A stretch of 64,000 nt of DNA from Ceraceosorus guamensis (taxonomy: Eukaryota > Basidiomycota > Exobasidiomycetes > Ceraceosorales > Ceraceosoraceae): NCBI RefSeq assembly GCF_003144195.1, contig NW_020290046.1:62001-126000 (forward strand), given 5' to 3'. A program made the position numbers and the translations under genes. Positions 24,166 to 36,197 of the stretch are shown one piece after another; position 1 is the first letter of the stretch; the number at the start of each line of letters is the position of its first letter. The notes beneath the pieces were generated by a model, which was not told the DNA's origin, searched no databases, and was given only the letters and a program-made list of their open reading frames with translations.

Positions 24166-25006
24166 CGTGCGGTAGAAGCAAGCTGGAACGCTCGCGTAGG
24201 CTTACAGACGCTGGTCGAAGCTCCTCTTGCGGAAGGTCAAGAGTCAGCAATGTGACAGTTTATCTCGTCTCGTGTGTTGCGCTCGCTCGGCTCGAGGTGG
24301 ATGGGCGCGGATTCGACACGAAGAACTGCGTGTATGCGCTGGTGAGGGAAGGTCGATGGATCAGCGATCGGCCAGCGTCTGAGCAAGAATGCTGAAGGAT
24401 TGGCTGAGTGGGTGGCCGTGGATGCTCTGTTCATGCTGCAAGGATCGGATGCAGATGGACATGATGGCTATATAGGAATTCACTTGCAGGCGCACTCACA
24501 CCCTCACACGCTCGTATCCCCCTCCAAACGGAGCCCGTGCGTACGGCGTACGCGAACACATGCGGCACATATGCTCGGCGCGCGGCGGGAAACGCAGCGC
24601 GTGCTCTTACGCGGTGATCGGATCGATGCAGCATACTCACGACTGTGATGACTGCTGCAGCATCAGCTGCTGGTGGGCACGCTAAAATTAGCGCCATTTT
24701 GCTATTTCCCTCTCGCAGCAGCTATCGGCCGACAACCGAATGAAGCACGTGACTCATTTCGTATCAAGAATTTTGAGTCAAGAGTCAAGAGTCAAGAGTT
24801 CCACAAAACTTGAACGAGGCGACCGCTTGGGTACGTAACGCGGTGGATTTGTCGAGCTTCTTCCTCCTGCTTGATTCGTGACTCGTGTCTGCACCTCGAG
24901 AGCTGGGACCATCGCACCAAGCAATCATTCTTTGAGCCCTTCAAAGAGCACAGAGGGTGTTGCAACAGCCAGTGCCACGCCCACAGAGCACCCCTCATTC
25001 GCCAGC
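24166..25006. other. divergent promoter region between PKA and Tsr1
   Basis: 841 bp. It holds a GCTATATAGG site (24467-24476) about 300 bp upstream of the PKA ATG and two arrays of the 7-bp repeat (24761-24802 on the minus strand and 24872-24892 on the plus strand). Confidence 0.5.
24761..24802 (-). repeat. array of the 7-bp repeat, GAGTCAA units
   Basis: Three perfect tandem copies of GAGTCAA (24775-24795; TTGACTC on the other strand). GAATTTT and GTATCAA lie before them and GAGTTCC after, all in the same 7-bp register. A second short array (TGATTCG, TGACTCG) starts at 24872 on the plus strand. Confidence 0.65.
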
Positions 25007-28000
25007 ATGGCGCCTCCACAGCAGGGACACCATCATCGATCCGTGCTGAAGCAGAAGCACAAGGCGTTCGGACGACGACACGCATCCAAAGGAGAGCTTA
25101 AAGCACGCGCGAAAGGCAGAACGGGGTCAGAAGCCGGAATCGGCACCACCACGCGTTCTGTGAAGCAATCGCCCTTCTCTGCTGGCAGTAGTGGCGCTAG
25201 GACCGGTCAACATGCAAAGGATGTGAGAAAGAGGAGAGCAAAGGATGTGGCGGATAACAAGAGGCGGGCTCTGATCGAAGCAAAGAGAATGTTCAGCGGA
25301 CCAAAAGGCGCTCCAAGGACTGTCGTCTTCGCTAGCCTGAGTCATGATGTGGATGCTTGGCAGTGCATCAAGCAGCTTGAAGCTGTTGCGGGGGAGGAAG
25401 ACGACTTGAAAGCCATCGGAGAAGGCGCGCACAGCGCTCAGCGACGAATGGTCGAGTACGAGTGAGTGGACGAGTGCGCAAGCGCATGCTCGTACCCTTG
25501 AAGCTCTGCGACTTTCATCTGACGCCGTCCATCTCACCTTTGCCTTGCATACGCGCAGCGTGCCTCGATTTCGGACGAAGCTTCAATTGCACGCTCCTGC
25601 TTACGGAGCTCTGTATCCCTTGCTGGACTTGGCGCAATGCGCAGATTTCGTCATCTTTGTGCTGTCACCCAGCACTTCCATCGATCCAGGTTCATGGGGC
25701 GAGCTGGCTCTTCGCATCATGCAAGCGCAAGGCCTGCCCTCCGTTCTTGCCGCTGTGCCGACGCTTACATCCGACGAGGTTTCCGCGCTCAAAGCTGGGC
25801 CTAGGATGAGAGCGGTTCAGGCTGCGAGGAGCAGCTTGCTCAGCTTCGCGAGGTACTTTGCGCCTGGTTTGGACAAGATTCACGCCCTGGACGAGAAGTC
25901 GGACAGATCTTCGCTCATCAGGACCTTGGCCACTTCTACACCACGAAGGGCAGCGTGGAGAGAAGCAAGGAGCTGGGGTATCGTCGAACAGGCATCCTGG
26001 TTAGCATCGACTTCCGAGGCATTGCTTGAATCGGAAGCGCAGCGGGGAAATCTCAGTGTGGAGACATGGGTCAGGGGTGCGCCACTTTCGGCGCAGAGGC
26101 TGGTGCACTTGCCGGACTTTGGCGACTTTGTGATCCGAAGGATCGAGAGTGCACCCCACGTCAATGCAACGCACAAGCACGCTCACAAGGCCCGCAAAGG
26201 CGGCGATGTGGAGATGACGGATGCTGCAGAGGCAAAGGAAGAGACAGAGGTGCTCGACGACAGGGAAGAAGGCTATGCGGACGAGCTCATTTCAGAGAAC
26301 GAACCAGACGACATGGAAAATGAGCAGACTTGGCCCACTGCGGAGGAGATGCAGCATGCGGTATCGTCTGCCGATCTGGAGCAGAGCGCTACATCGGGTG
26401 TCAGATTCGCTGAGGTGCCCGATGCTCTTCCAGGAACTACTCCAAAGGCGATCATCAAGTCTGCCGTTCCAGGCAAGGGTATGGCACTCAGCAAGGAAGA
26501 GCGAGAGCGGAAACGGTTCCAGGCTGCTTGGATAATAGACGACGACGACGACGACGATGACGAAGACGAGGAGGAGGAGGAGGAGGGCAGTATCGATGAA
26601 GCCATGAACGATGTCGCAGCAAATCGAGAAGGTGCTGAGCCTGCTGATCCCAGCGCTGACTTCGATGGAGTGTCTGACGAGGAAGTCACATCCGACATGG
26701 ACGACATTGACATGGCTTCATTTGAGGCTTATCAAGCAGGACGAGCAGCTGAAAGGGAGCGACGAAAGGCAGAGGATGAGGACTTGGAGTTTCCAGACGA
26801 GGTTGACACTCCTGTCCACATCCCTGCAAGGCAACGCTTTGCCAGATATAGAGGGCTCAAATCGATGAGAACGTCAGAGTGGGATCCGTATGAGGATCTG
26901 CCGTCCGAATATGCCAAAATCTTCCAATTCGACTCTTTTAGAAAGACGAGGAGAAGAGTGGAAGGCGAGGCGCTGGAGGAGGGCGTTGCTATGGGACATA
27001 GAGTTCGAGTGGTCATTGAGAACGTTCCGCTGCAAGCAGCCATTCGAGCAGGAGCAGTCGTTGATGGAGTGCTGAGCTCCGGAGAAGATCAGTCGGCCAT
27101 GGTGCTTTTTGGTCTACTTAGACATGAGCACAAGACAAGCGTGCTCAACTTTACGGTGTCGCGAAACACAGAGTATGAAGAGCCGGTCAAGTCCAAAGTA
27201 AGCGACTTCGAGGCGATGAGCGTCACATGGACTGCAGGCTGACTCTGTCTCTCGCTCGCACCTGCAGGATCCACTCCTACTTTGTCTTGGACCGCGGAGG
27301 ATGCGAGTGCAGCCCATCTTTAGCCAGCATAATCCCGCAAACAATGGTCAACGGGGCTCCAATAACGTGCACAAGTTTGAGAGATTCTTGCGTTCAGGTC
27401 CTGGGGCCACGTCCGTAGGCACCGTCTTCGGACCCATCACGTTCGGCAGTGCAAACGTACCTGCGATTTTGCTGAGGGAGAGGTCTGAAGATGGTACTTT
27501 CGGGCACGATCAGAGAGGCGTGGGCGCTCGACAGATGCCTTGGCTCGTAGGCAGTGGAAATCTGTTGGATGCTGGACCAACCAGAATCAACACGAAGCGC
27601 ATTTGCCTCACAGGTTCGCCCTATAAAGTACACAGAAAGAGCAGCGTCATCAAGTGGATGTTCTTCAACGCCAGTGGGTACCTGTGATCTCCGAAGGGGC
27701 CCTTGTTGCAAACACCTGACAACTTGCTTCATCTCGCAGACGACGTTCACTACTTCAAACCGCTCGAGCTTCACACCAAATACGGAAAGACAGGTCATAT
27801 CACCGAAAGTCTGGGCACACACGGTCTTTTCAAAGCTCACTTTTCTGGTCCCATCAATCAGATGGGTGAGTGGCATCTCTGCTGTCTCAGCACTGCGTGG
27901 CTTTTGCAAGCTGACGCTGTCCGCTTCGTTTTCCCATGTCACAGACACGATTCTGCTCAATTTGTACAAACGCGTGTATCCAAAGTGGACTACGAGTCTA

Positions 28001-28129
28001 TTTAGGGATGGAAGCGACGAATTGCCGCTGCGAGTCGCGCAGGAATCGGCTGAAGGAAAGAAGAGCGAAGCAGAGGGCTCGATCATAGATGATGCTGCGC
28101 CGGCCCGCCAGCTGTTCATGGAGGTGTGA
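25007..28129 (+). CDS. TSR1: Tsr1, 40S ribosome-biogenesis factor
   Basis: Five exons: 25007..25461, 25559..27197, 27268..27673, 27740..27865, 27945..28129, giving 936 aa. Tsr1 is a GTPase-like but inactive relative of Bms1 and EF-Tu that occupies the late pre-40S particle in nucleolus and cytoplasm. It blocks premature translation-factor binding and is needed for 20S pre-rRNA maturation. Visible: basic N-terminus (SVLKQKHKAFGRRH.SKGELK), the degenerate G-domain (RTVVFASLSHDVDA), and an acidic tract near 478-500 where Asp and Glu runs follow AAWIID. The C-terminal beta-barrel has RYRGLKSMRTSEWDPYEDLP, RMRVQPIFSQHN, FGPITFGSANVPAIL, WMFFNA and PLGTHG.FKAHF, then LLNLYKRVYPKWT. The tail after this (about 45 aa) is disordered. 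It is the only ribosome-assembly gene in the window. Confidence 0.96.
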
Positions 28130-28611
28130 AGGTGCTTGATGACTAATGCATGTATCTTCATTGTCTTTTGTCTTCAGAGCGTGCCATCTGATGCTGTGTA
28201 CGGCGCGCACTCTCCAGACTGATCGCGTGGTACATGATGCTCCCAGCTGAGAGGTGATGATGAAGAGCAGGGCAGGCCCAATCACGAATCAATTGCGATG
28301 TCCCTGGGCGATGACTCTGGTGTTCGTCGCGCATCGTAGCAATCAACGGCATTCTGATTCTGCTCACCCAAATCTCCTGCATACGGGCAAGCGGCAGGGG
28401 CTTGCCGGTGTTGCGTACGTCAGCTGCATCAATCAAGCGCACGCACCCACGCTACGCTTTCACGATTGAGCAGCTGCCGAACGCGATTGCAGATCGACGT
28501 GCTCATTCACGTTTGATCTCTGCTTCCTCTCCTCGCACAAGCGACTGCTCAGATCAGCCTTTCCATTGAGCTGGTCGATCGGCAGCTCCGTCCATACTCG
28601 ACGAGATCAAA
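28130..28611. other. intergenic between Tsr1 and the lipase gene
   Basis: Promoter region of the lipase gene. It carries two short members of the 7-bp repeat family (28279-28293 and 28458-28470). No gene seen. Confidence 0.4.
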
Positions 28612-30958
28612 ATGCCTTCATCTTCCTCCGAAGCATCCACTTCCGCTGATCCGGACGCCGCTGGAGCATCCGTGCCTCGAGTGGAGGGCGAGCGAGCAAA
28701 CAAGAAGGTCCACCTGGTCGTAGCCATTCATGGACTTTGGGGAGCTCCAGCAAACTTGAAGTCTCTACTCAAAATACTCAAAGCACGGCATGCTGGCGAA
28801 TTCTCACCTCGAGAGGCGGACGCTGAAGCCGCCGATGCCAAAGAGGGCAGCAAAAAGCCGACATCCGGTCATCCTTCTCCGGCGCTGTCCAGATCCGCCT
28901 CTGCAACGACCACCTCCACAAAGGCAAGCGATACGGCATCGGTCACGAGCGGTAGAAGGTGGTTAGAAGGTGCGATTGCCGAATCGCAAGCTCTGGCTCA
29001 GCAAGCGGGTGGCCAGAGACCTGCGATGGTCATTCTGAACACGGCGACGAGCGAAGGTGCGGGGACATATGATGGAATCGATTGGATTGCAGAACGCGTC
29101 ATCATCGAGGTGCGTGTTGGTGTGGTCATTGGCGAGAGAACAGCTGGATGCATGCATCGCAGGAGAAGTTTGTGGCTGTCGATACTCTTGATGAGCTACT
29201 AGTTCGCCGCCAAGGACGCAGGCGGATGTTCGTTGCGCTGATTCACACTTGCCCCATTCTTGACGTCCCTGATCAAGATCAAACGCGAGATCAAGCGCCT
29301 TGAATCGATTGGCTCAGAGGTCAGGCTGATCAGCATCGTGAGTCATGGCAGACTTGCGCGAGGAATTGCTCAAACATCCAAGCTGACCCTTGCTACGACC
29401 TTTACACTTGGCCATACCAGCTCGGCTACTCTCTCGGCGGCCTCACCGCGCGCTTCGTCGTCGGCCAATTGGAAGCTTCCGGCTTCTTCACCGGGCCGAA
29501 AGCGGTAGAAGCCATCAACTTTGCCACTTTTGCCACACCGCATCTTGGCATTCCTCCTGCTGGATCATCCTTTGGCAGGCTGGCCAACTACATTGGCGGT
29601 AGATTGTTGGGACGTACTGGTCGGCAGTTGGTGAGTCGATAATGACTGCCTTTAGGTTACCTCCCTGTGCTTGGCCTTGAATGCCGTCTAAGTGCAGTCT
29701 TCTTCGCGTTTCGATGCTTCGACTAGTACAATCTGGATTCCGGCTGGGAAGAGGACGCAATCGCGACTCCGCTTGTCAAGCATTCCAGCAACGCACAAGC
29801 AAGAGGGGTGATTGAAGCGCTCAGCGACCCCAGCAGCGCATTCATTCGAGGCTTGCAAAAATTCCGCAAGATCGACTTTTACGCAAATGCTGTCAATGAT
29901 ATGACTGTGCCGAGCCGGTCGGGCTTGATCGAGCCCTGGGATGTGCTCGATGAGTGGAACGGCGAGTGCGAGGTGTGAGTACGATAGGTAGAGTTTGCTA
30001 CTCAACATTGCTTCTCGCTTACTCTGAGCATCGACCGCGCATGCGCCAGCTCGCTCGATGCGCAGTACCCGATCCTCATCACCGGCGTCAAGCCTCCCGC
30101 TGACGGCGAAAGGAAGAGCAGGCCTTGGTCCCTGCGGCTTTTTCCAAAGACGTTTCCAATCTTCCTGAATCCGAACAGGTATCCGATGCCTCGACCTCTC
30201 AACTACGTTATCTTCATCTTCCTTCCGGTTCTTTTTCCTACTTTCCTTTGCTTGGTGCTTTTCAGATTTGCTCGAGAGAGCAGGAGGAGCTCTAAACGAG
30301 TCAAGAGGATGCAGGAGAGGTGGAGGGAGGGCAAAGAACCGGATGAGGATCCGCAGAAGAGCTGGGCGGAGTTGTTGTTGAGGAGAAAAGTCAGAGAAGT
30401 CGCGGAGGAAAATGTTGGTGAAGACTCGGCGAATTCTTCTGCAACGACAAGCACGCAACTCCTCGCACGGGCAAACTCAAATGGCGCAGTCGAACAACCA
30501 ACGCAGTTTCGAAGCGAGGCTGCGAAGCGTTACGAGCTCGACGCTCACCCTTCAACGTTCCAGGTGGCTTTACCAGAAGGCAAGCGCAAGTCTCCTGCCC
30601 TGTCTGCTGCCCAGCTCAGGATGTGCAAGACGCTCAACGATCCCAAAGTGCTTCCCCATCTGCGTAAACATCGCATCTACATTGATGGCGTGACAAACAG
30701 TGAGTCTTTAAGCACGCGCTCAGTCCCTGGGAGGAGCCCCAAATGATCTTGGAATTGAATGCGCGCATTCTGCCTCTTTTGCAGCGCATGCCGTCATCAT
30801 TTGGTGAGCGAGTATTCTCGAGGGGACAGTTGCACATAGACTGACCTTGATGGATTACGATGTGCACGTTCCACCGCAGCCGACTTCCTTCCATCGCTCT
30901 GCATAGACGCGGTCTGCCAACCTTGCAACACTTTGCCGACCACTTCGCGCTGGAGTGA
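28612..30958 (+). CDS. ROG1-like DUF676 lipase with one membrane segment
   Basis: Seven exons: 28612..29109, 29278..29337, 29421..29630, 29727..29974, 30050..30699, 30785..30803 (19 nt), 30880..30958, giving 587 aa. The fold is alpha/beta hydrolase of the DUF676/ROG1 family of fungal lipid hydrolases; yeast Rog1 is a monoacylglycerol lipase. Visible: the oxyanion region HLVVAIHGLWG, YDGIDWIAERV, the nucleophile elbow GYSLGGL with its Ser, ATPHLGIP, a strand with DFYANAVNDMTVP (likely catalytic Asp), and a C-terminal THAVII segment (likely catalytic His) followed by LQHFADHF. A single hydrophobic stretch near 370-395 (YVIFIFLPVLFPTFLCLVLF) predicts membrane anchoring. About 90 low-complexity residues are inserted after the first strand. 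The exon 4 acceptor (CGACTAG) was chosen because only it gives the family sequence YNLDSGWEED. Confidence 0.9.
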
Positions 30959-31293
30959 AGGATCACACAACAGAGCCCTTTTGTCTTTTTCCTGTCCACG
31001 CCGCCAAACGTTTTCATGCGCATATTGATAGCGCAGGTTGCATTGTGTCACCGCCTCCTCCCGTCTTCCTTCTGCTTGCACCCAATTCTCGAATGCGATC
31101 GCATGGCGACGAGTTTGCAATTGACGACGTGTGCGACCCCAGCACAGACGTGGAGGCTAATCAGTCGCATACAGGGACGTCTTTGCTCGGGACTTCATTC
31201 TGTGACTGTTTTACAGGGTTGGATGAGCACGTCTAGATAAGCCGAAGGCAGCAGCAAACACAGCACCTCGCCTTTCCGCCTGCTGTCTCTCTC
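30959..31293. other. intergenic, convergent 3' ends
   Basis: 335 bp between the 3' ends of the lipase (+) and GGPP synthase (-) genes. Nothing recognised. Confidence 0.5.
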
Positions 31294-32713
31294 TCAACTC
31301 GCGCCCGACGCCCACTTTTCGTCTCCTCCATCTGCACCCCACCAGCCAGCTCGCAAGGCGAGGCAGATGGACCTCAAAGCCGGATTCTGTCCAAGGACCG
31401 CCTCCACCTTGTCGATCTCCTCACCGACGACACCGTCCAGGTGATGCATGATGCCGATGGTGTAGTGGAAGGAACGAGTGACGTCTTTGAGGTAATGGAC
31501 GGCGTACCGCTTCGTAGCCTCGTCTGACGGTCTTTGAGCAAGTATGGACAAGAGACGTCGATTGGGAGGGACCGTCTCTGGACTGGACAAAGTGCTGGGT
31601 CTGCTTGGCGGTGACGTCTTGCGAACGTTCGATGCGCTGTTTACGGGGGAAATGCCCGGCCTTGGAAGATGGGCGGGTGTGGAAGGAGGGGCGTGCGTTC
31701 GCTCCTGCGACTGGTCCAAATCAGAGGCAGAAGCGCGAATGCCATGTATGAGGGGAAAGCTGAACTTCCCTTCCGTAAGATCCTCCGCAAAACCCTTGTT
31801 GGAAGCGTACGCTGCGGATTGCAGATTCATGTAATCGTCCCTGATCTGAAAGAGCAGTCCGATGAGGTTGACAAGCGGCAAGAGATCAGGAGCGCTGTGC
31901 TGGGCGTTTGTTGCGCTCTCTGAGTCTGCGTACAGGCCACTATGTGCCATCATGAGCTTTGCAGCGATGCGAAGCAGACCGCCAGTCTTGTTGTTGACCA
32001 TATCTACGTACTCCTCCTCTGTTGGACAGATCAAAGCGTCTCGCCAAAAAAGGTCCAACCCTTGTCCTCGATGCAGATTCATCAGCTCATCATTGACGAG
32101 CCTTTCCACGCTGACGCGCGAGGATGAAGGTGTGCCCATGGAGAAGATCAAACTGAAAGCTTGAAAGTAGACGTAATTGGCCGTGTTGATCGTCTGAGGT
32201 ACTCCGTAGATTTTGTGCGCTACGGGAATTCCTCTTCTCAAGTCCGAATTGTCCTCCACATCATCCATGCTGCCGCAGCGAGAAAGTTGAGAACTTGATG
32301 AGCCTACGAGATGCAGATCGCAATGTACAAGGCCGCCAGGTGAGCGCTGCGACTGCCTGTGCAACTCACAGAAGACTGGCCGTGTGCAGCCTGCCCACCA
32401 CATCCTTCACTATACCCAGCTTCTCCTCCGGCAGTCTCAGCCAGCAATTGAAAGCATCGATGAGTTTTCCGCGTATCTCCTTGCCGGGATTGGAGGCCAG
32501 GTAGGAGAAGGGCTCCAAGAGGACACGTTCTTGAACGGCGGACCAAGTCGGGTCGAGCGACAGGTGCGAGCGTATGTTGGTGTAGAACGCATTGAAGGCG
32601 GAAGGCGCAAGAGTGGGAGCGGATGTGCTGGGTCGAGGGTCTGAAGGGAGAGCTGAAGATTTCGAGGCTTCTTGAGAGCTCTGCGATTGGTCAAGAGAGT
32701 CCGAGAAGGGCAT
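31294..32713 (-). CDS. BTS1: geranylgeranyl diphosphate synthase
   Basis: Two exons, 32713..32370 and 32269..31294, give 439 aa. The enzyme adds isopentenyl diphosphate to allylic diphosphates to make C20 GGPP, used for Rho/Rab prenylation and terpenoids. Visible: an N-terminal disordered region of about 50 aa, [18 protein letters not shown], the first aspartate-rich motif in [25 protein letters not shown], the second motif QIRDDYMNL, and the [16 protein letters not shown] segment typical of fungal GGPP synthases. A Pro/Ser-rich insertion of about 65 residues then interrupts the sequence before the last helices. The intron acceptor used is CTGCGGCAG before CATGG. An earlier CTCGTAG would break the conserved DDxxD context. 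No terpene cyclase or P450 is nearby, so this is most likely the housekeeping enzyme. Confidence 0.93.
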
Positions 32714-34674
32714 GTTCGCGCGTGCTCGATTCGAATGGACGTGCTAGGTTGATCCGCGCCCCGCTTTGCTGGCGAGGAGCTTACAAGAAGGGTGTTGTAT
32801 GGGCCGGATGAGCCAATGAAGCAGAAGTTGCAGAAAGTGCAGCCTATATCTATGCAGTTTCCTCTTGGATGTGCGCAGCTTCGAAAGCTTGGGATATACG
32901 GCAATGATGAGCTGGCGTGGCGTGTAGCTCTGTAGCCAGAGACCTAAAGAGGCGCCTCTAACGCTCTTGTCGATTCATGCAGCGGTACACCCAGATGAAC
33001 GCCGAAGCGCTCGTGGTGACCTTGCCGTGTTTGATGGAGTGTCGATGATGTCAGCGCTGCGCATACGAGCTTGGTCACCTCGTTGGGGGGGAAGGGCGGG
33101 GGAGCCAGTCGGTAAAATATCTAAATGGTCCTCAAACCTGATTGAATACACGTGATTATCGAGAGTGAGACTGGGCGAGTGACGAGAGACTGAATAGGGT
33201 GGTATAGCGCAAGTGTGCGGATTATCCCCTTTTTCGCTGGTCACAGTACCGTAGCAGCAATTGTGCAGCTAGTGTATAGCCCCGAGTGAAATGAGCTTCG
33301 CACTCGAAGCCTGCCGCTGCATGCAGATTTGGGGGATGGACTTGAATTGAGACCGCGGAAAGGAGTCGTGAGAGGCGAGCGTGGCGCAATGGCAAGTGGT
33401 GAAGGTGTCGAGTTGCCAGTGTGAGAGCACAAATACTCGCCATGAAAGAGGTCGACGGAGGTGGATCGACCAATCCATCAATCAAAGCAGCCGAGCAGAT
33501 GAAGAGAAAAGAAAGCGCAGCAGCAGCAGCACAGGCATTCGCATGCAGTTGCGAGTTCTCCACTTGCTTCCTGCAGCAGACACACTCACCACTCGTGACT
33601 GTACTGAGCCATGCGCGTCCAAGGCGCGGTCGTGTGGTCGATCATGTCGCTCACACTCGTGACTTCGGTGTCTCTCACTTACAGGGGTACGCGAGGCTTG
33701 GCTTGAGCGCGTGGCTATACCGTCGCGTCACAAGTAGTAGTCACAATAGCGACAATCGTGATTCACAATGGCGAATACAAAATGACGACATGAGTGCACT
33801 TCGACTGTGTGAGTCAAGCTGCATGCAACAGACCATCCAAAAGGGTAAATGAAATGCTCAGCCGTCCATCGGATTCACAGTACAATCAAAATCCTCTCCT
33901 TGGAATGCTGGTGAGTCGGAAAATTTGCGAGTGTGAAGTGAAGAGTGCATGCGATGCAAAGCCTCGGCCTCTCACGGCAGCAGATGACGTTGTGGTTCGC
34001 GAACATCCAATGCATGCGAGTTGTGAATACAAGGAGATGCGAAAAGGATTGGCCGAGCGGATCATCAACAGCTCATATAACTTGTCGTTCCATCGTGCCT
34101 CCGCACATCATGCAGCGATTCGTGAACGACAGCTAGGCTTCCGCGCTGCTGCTAGAGCGATAGCCTGGATCGTCGCTGCCGTTGCCTAGTAGCAGATTGG
34201 TTTGCAGAGGTGCGATGCAAAGATATGGCAAGGCCCCTCTCCTGCTTTCGTCATTTGAGCCATGAGCAGACGAGCCGTTCACGGACCAGCTTCCTCTCCC
34301 TTGCCATGTGGTTCTGCTCGATGCCACGACTAGCCCATGTATGCGCGCCCTTGGATTTTGTATTCCCCTGCCAGCATCCGTGTTGCATTAGATGAGAGCG
34401 CCTGCGGGACATCAAGTCGGGATGTCTGATTCGGAGCCTGGACAGGTCGAGATCGCGTAGACCGCCTTCAAGCCCAAGACTCTAGATCATTTGCGTTGGC
34501 AAGCAGAGATCGCCTAGTGCCAATGTGCTGTGATAACACAAGCCACAGCACCCTCATCGCCCAGCTAGCCCAGTCAGCACGGCCTATATTCCCGAAGCAC
34601 GTCTTGCTGGCGCTGTCGGGCTGATGCGTCCCCCTTTCCTCGACATCGCTATAATGATGACCTTCGACGAGCAT
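32714..34674. other. intergenic, 2 kb, no gene seen
   Basis: Upstream of the GGPP synthase gene and downstream of Vps37, both on the minus strand. It contains members of the 7-bp repeat family near 33590, 33650 and 33752-33768. Frames of up to 143 codons have no recognisable features. Confidence 0.4.
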
Positions 34675-35313
34675 TCATTCGTCCCTCCACACCACGGTAC
34701 CTCTGGTCCAGCGCTCTGCAACAATGTTCTGACGATGATAGGTAGCTCTAAGCTGTCGGTATCTCCTGACAAAAGCAGTCCCTGGATCTTCGTTTCTGTT
34801 CGCAGGCGTGAGAGTCGTCGAGCTCAAAGAGGCGTCCAGAGCAGCGTCGAGAGGCAGGCCTTCCACAAATGCGCCCGCCAGCGATTCCGATTCGTCGTGC
34901 AGTTTGGAAGTGGATTGGGTGAGGAGGGCCAAGAGAGATGAAGGTGCAAACCTCTTGTAAGCTTCCCTTTGCCTCCTTTCCAGCTCTGGCCATTCCAACT
35001 CCAGCTTTCTAGCCTCATCAAAGTACTCTTTGGTTTCTCTTCTCAATCCTTCGAGCTCGGGTTTTAACTGCATGTTGATCTCAGCCAACTCTTCAGCTCG
35101 ACGAAGCAAGGCTTCTTCTTCTTGCTGCGCAGCTTTGAGAGCTGGAACGTTGCGCGCTACCCAGCTATGAAACGCATCGTCATTGGATTGACCATTGTGC
35201 GTGGAGCCTAGCAATTGTTGCAGCTCAGCGCGACTCAGGTGACTGATGTCTGGCAATTGTGAATCGGCTGGTATGGATGGTCCGGCCACGACGTGCGGAG
35301 CTGAGCTGGACAT
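34675..35313 (-). CDS. VPS37: Vps37-like ESCRT-I subunit (Mod(r) domain)
   Basis: 212 aa from the ATG at 35313. The central coiled-coil matches the VPS37 C-terminal Mod(r) domain: LSRAELQQLLG, AFHSWVARNVPALKAAQQEEEALLRRAEELAEIN, then KPELEGLRRETKEYFDEARKLE, and a basic YKRFAPSSLLALLTQST stretch. It ends with AFVRRYRQLRATYHRQNIVAERW. Vps37 is the third core subunit of ESCRT-I, which sorts ubiquitinated cargo into multivesicular endosomes. The frame is open upstream to a likely acceptor (ACTCTTCGCAG, about 35398), with a very long CT tract just before it. An additional 5' exon or a 5' UTR intron is therefore possible, and the true start is uncertain. Confidence 0.85.
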   Translation of the reverse strand: MSSSAPHVVAGPSIPADSQLPDISHLSRAELQQLLGSTHNGQSNDDAFHSWVARNVPALKAAQQEEEALLRRAEELAEINMQLKPELEGLRRETKEYFDEARKLELEWPELERRQREAYKRFAPSSLLALLTQSTSKLHDESESLAGAFVEGLPLDAALDASLSSTTLTPANRNEDPGTAFVRRYRQLRATYHRQNIVAERWTRGTVVWRDE

Positions 35314-35435
35314 GCTGCGATTTGGACCAAGAGGCTGCCGTTGGGTTGGTTGCTCGCTCGCCGGATGTCGGATCGGTGCGTGCACGATTGGTGGTGCTGC
35401 GAAGAGTCAGAGCGGGGGAGGGGGCGTCACCGCGA

Positions 35436-35567
<132 letters not shown>

Positions 35568-35911
35568 AAGAGCAAGGAGGAGGATTGATCCAAGACGAGG
35601 CAGCACCGTGCCTTCGATCGAGGCGCGACGTCGATCACAAAACGTGACTTCATTGCGCCTGCAATCGCTCCGACTTGACTTGAACACTCTCGACTGTTGA
35701 CTCAAACTTGATTTGATATTCGCAAAACAAGATTAGACTGCATTTGATTCACAATTGAAGCTCAGCCAAGCCACACCCAAATTCACACAATAATTGCTCG
35801 CGTTTTGTTCCGTCATGTGATGCATGCTGCATGGCCACGCAAAATGCTGTGCTGCTTGCTGATGCTCGCGGCGCAGCGCTGAGACGGGGATGATGTGCCG
35901 AGCGCGACTGA

Positions 35912-35946
35912 CGACTCACGACTCACGACTCACGACTGATCGTGAC
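35912..35946 (+). repeat. array of the 7-bp repeat, CGACTCA units
   Basis: Three perfect tandem CGACTCA units followed by CGACTGA and TCGTGAC, in one 7-bp register. A related array (CGACTGT, TGACTCA, AACTTGA) lies at 35684-35718. Confidence 0.7.
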
Positions 35947-36197
35947 TCATGGACTCTCCGCTCGCAGCAGGGCGACAATTCACCTTCTTCTTTCGCCACC
36001 TTCATCGCTAGGTACTCGCGATTGCCCCATTGCCAGAAGTGCAAGATCTACGCGAGGATCGATAGCCTTCCGGGAGCATTTTGCCCCCGACAAAGATTTC
36101 AGCTCGAGGCGGAAGGCCACATCGAGCATGCGCACAGACTAGCCGATCGGAAGCCATCGTCACTACCAACGCACAGAGGCCAGACAGATCATCAATC

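Noticed and set aside
26539-26590. Asp/Glu codon run in Tsr1 as a possible repeat-expansion oddity
   Set aside because: An acidic tract at this position is normal for Tsr1 family proteins.
34045-34130. tRNA-like box A (TTGGCCGAGCGGATC)
   Set aside because: No matching box B (GGTTCGANYCC) at the right distance and no acceptor-stem pairing was found. A similar TGGCCGAGCGG at 6787 fails the same test.
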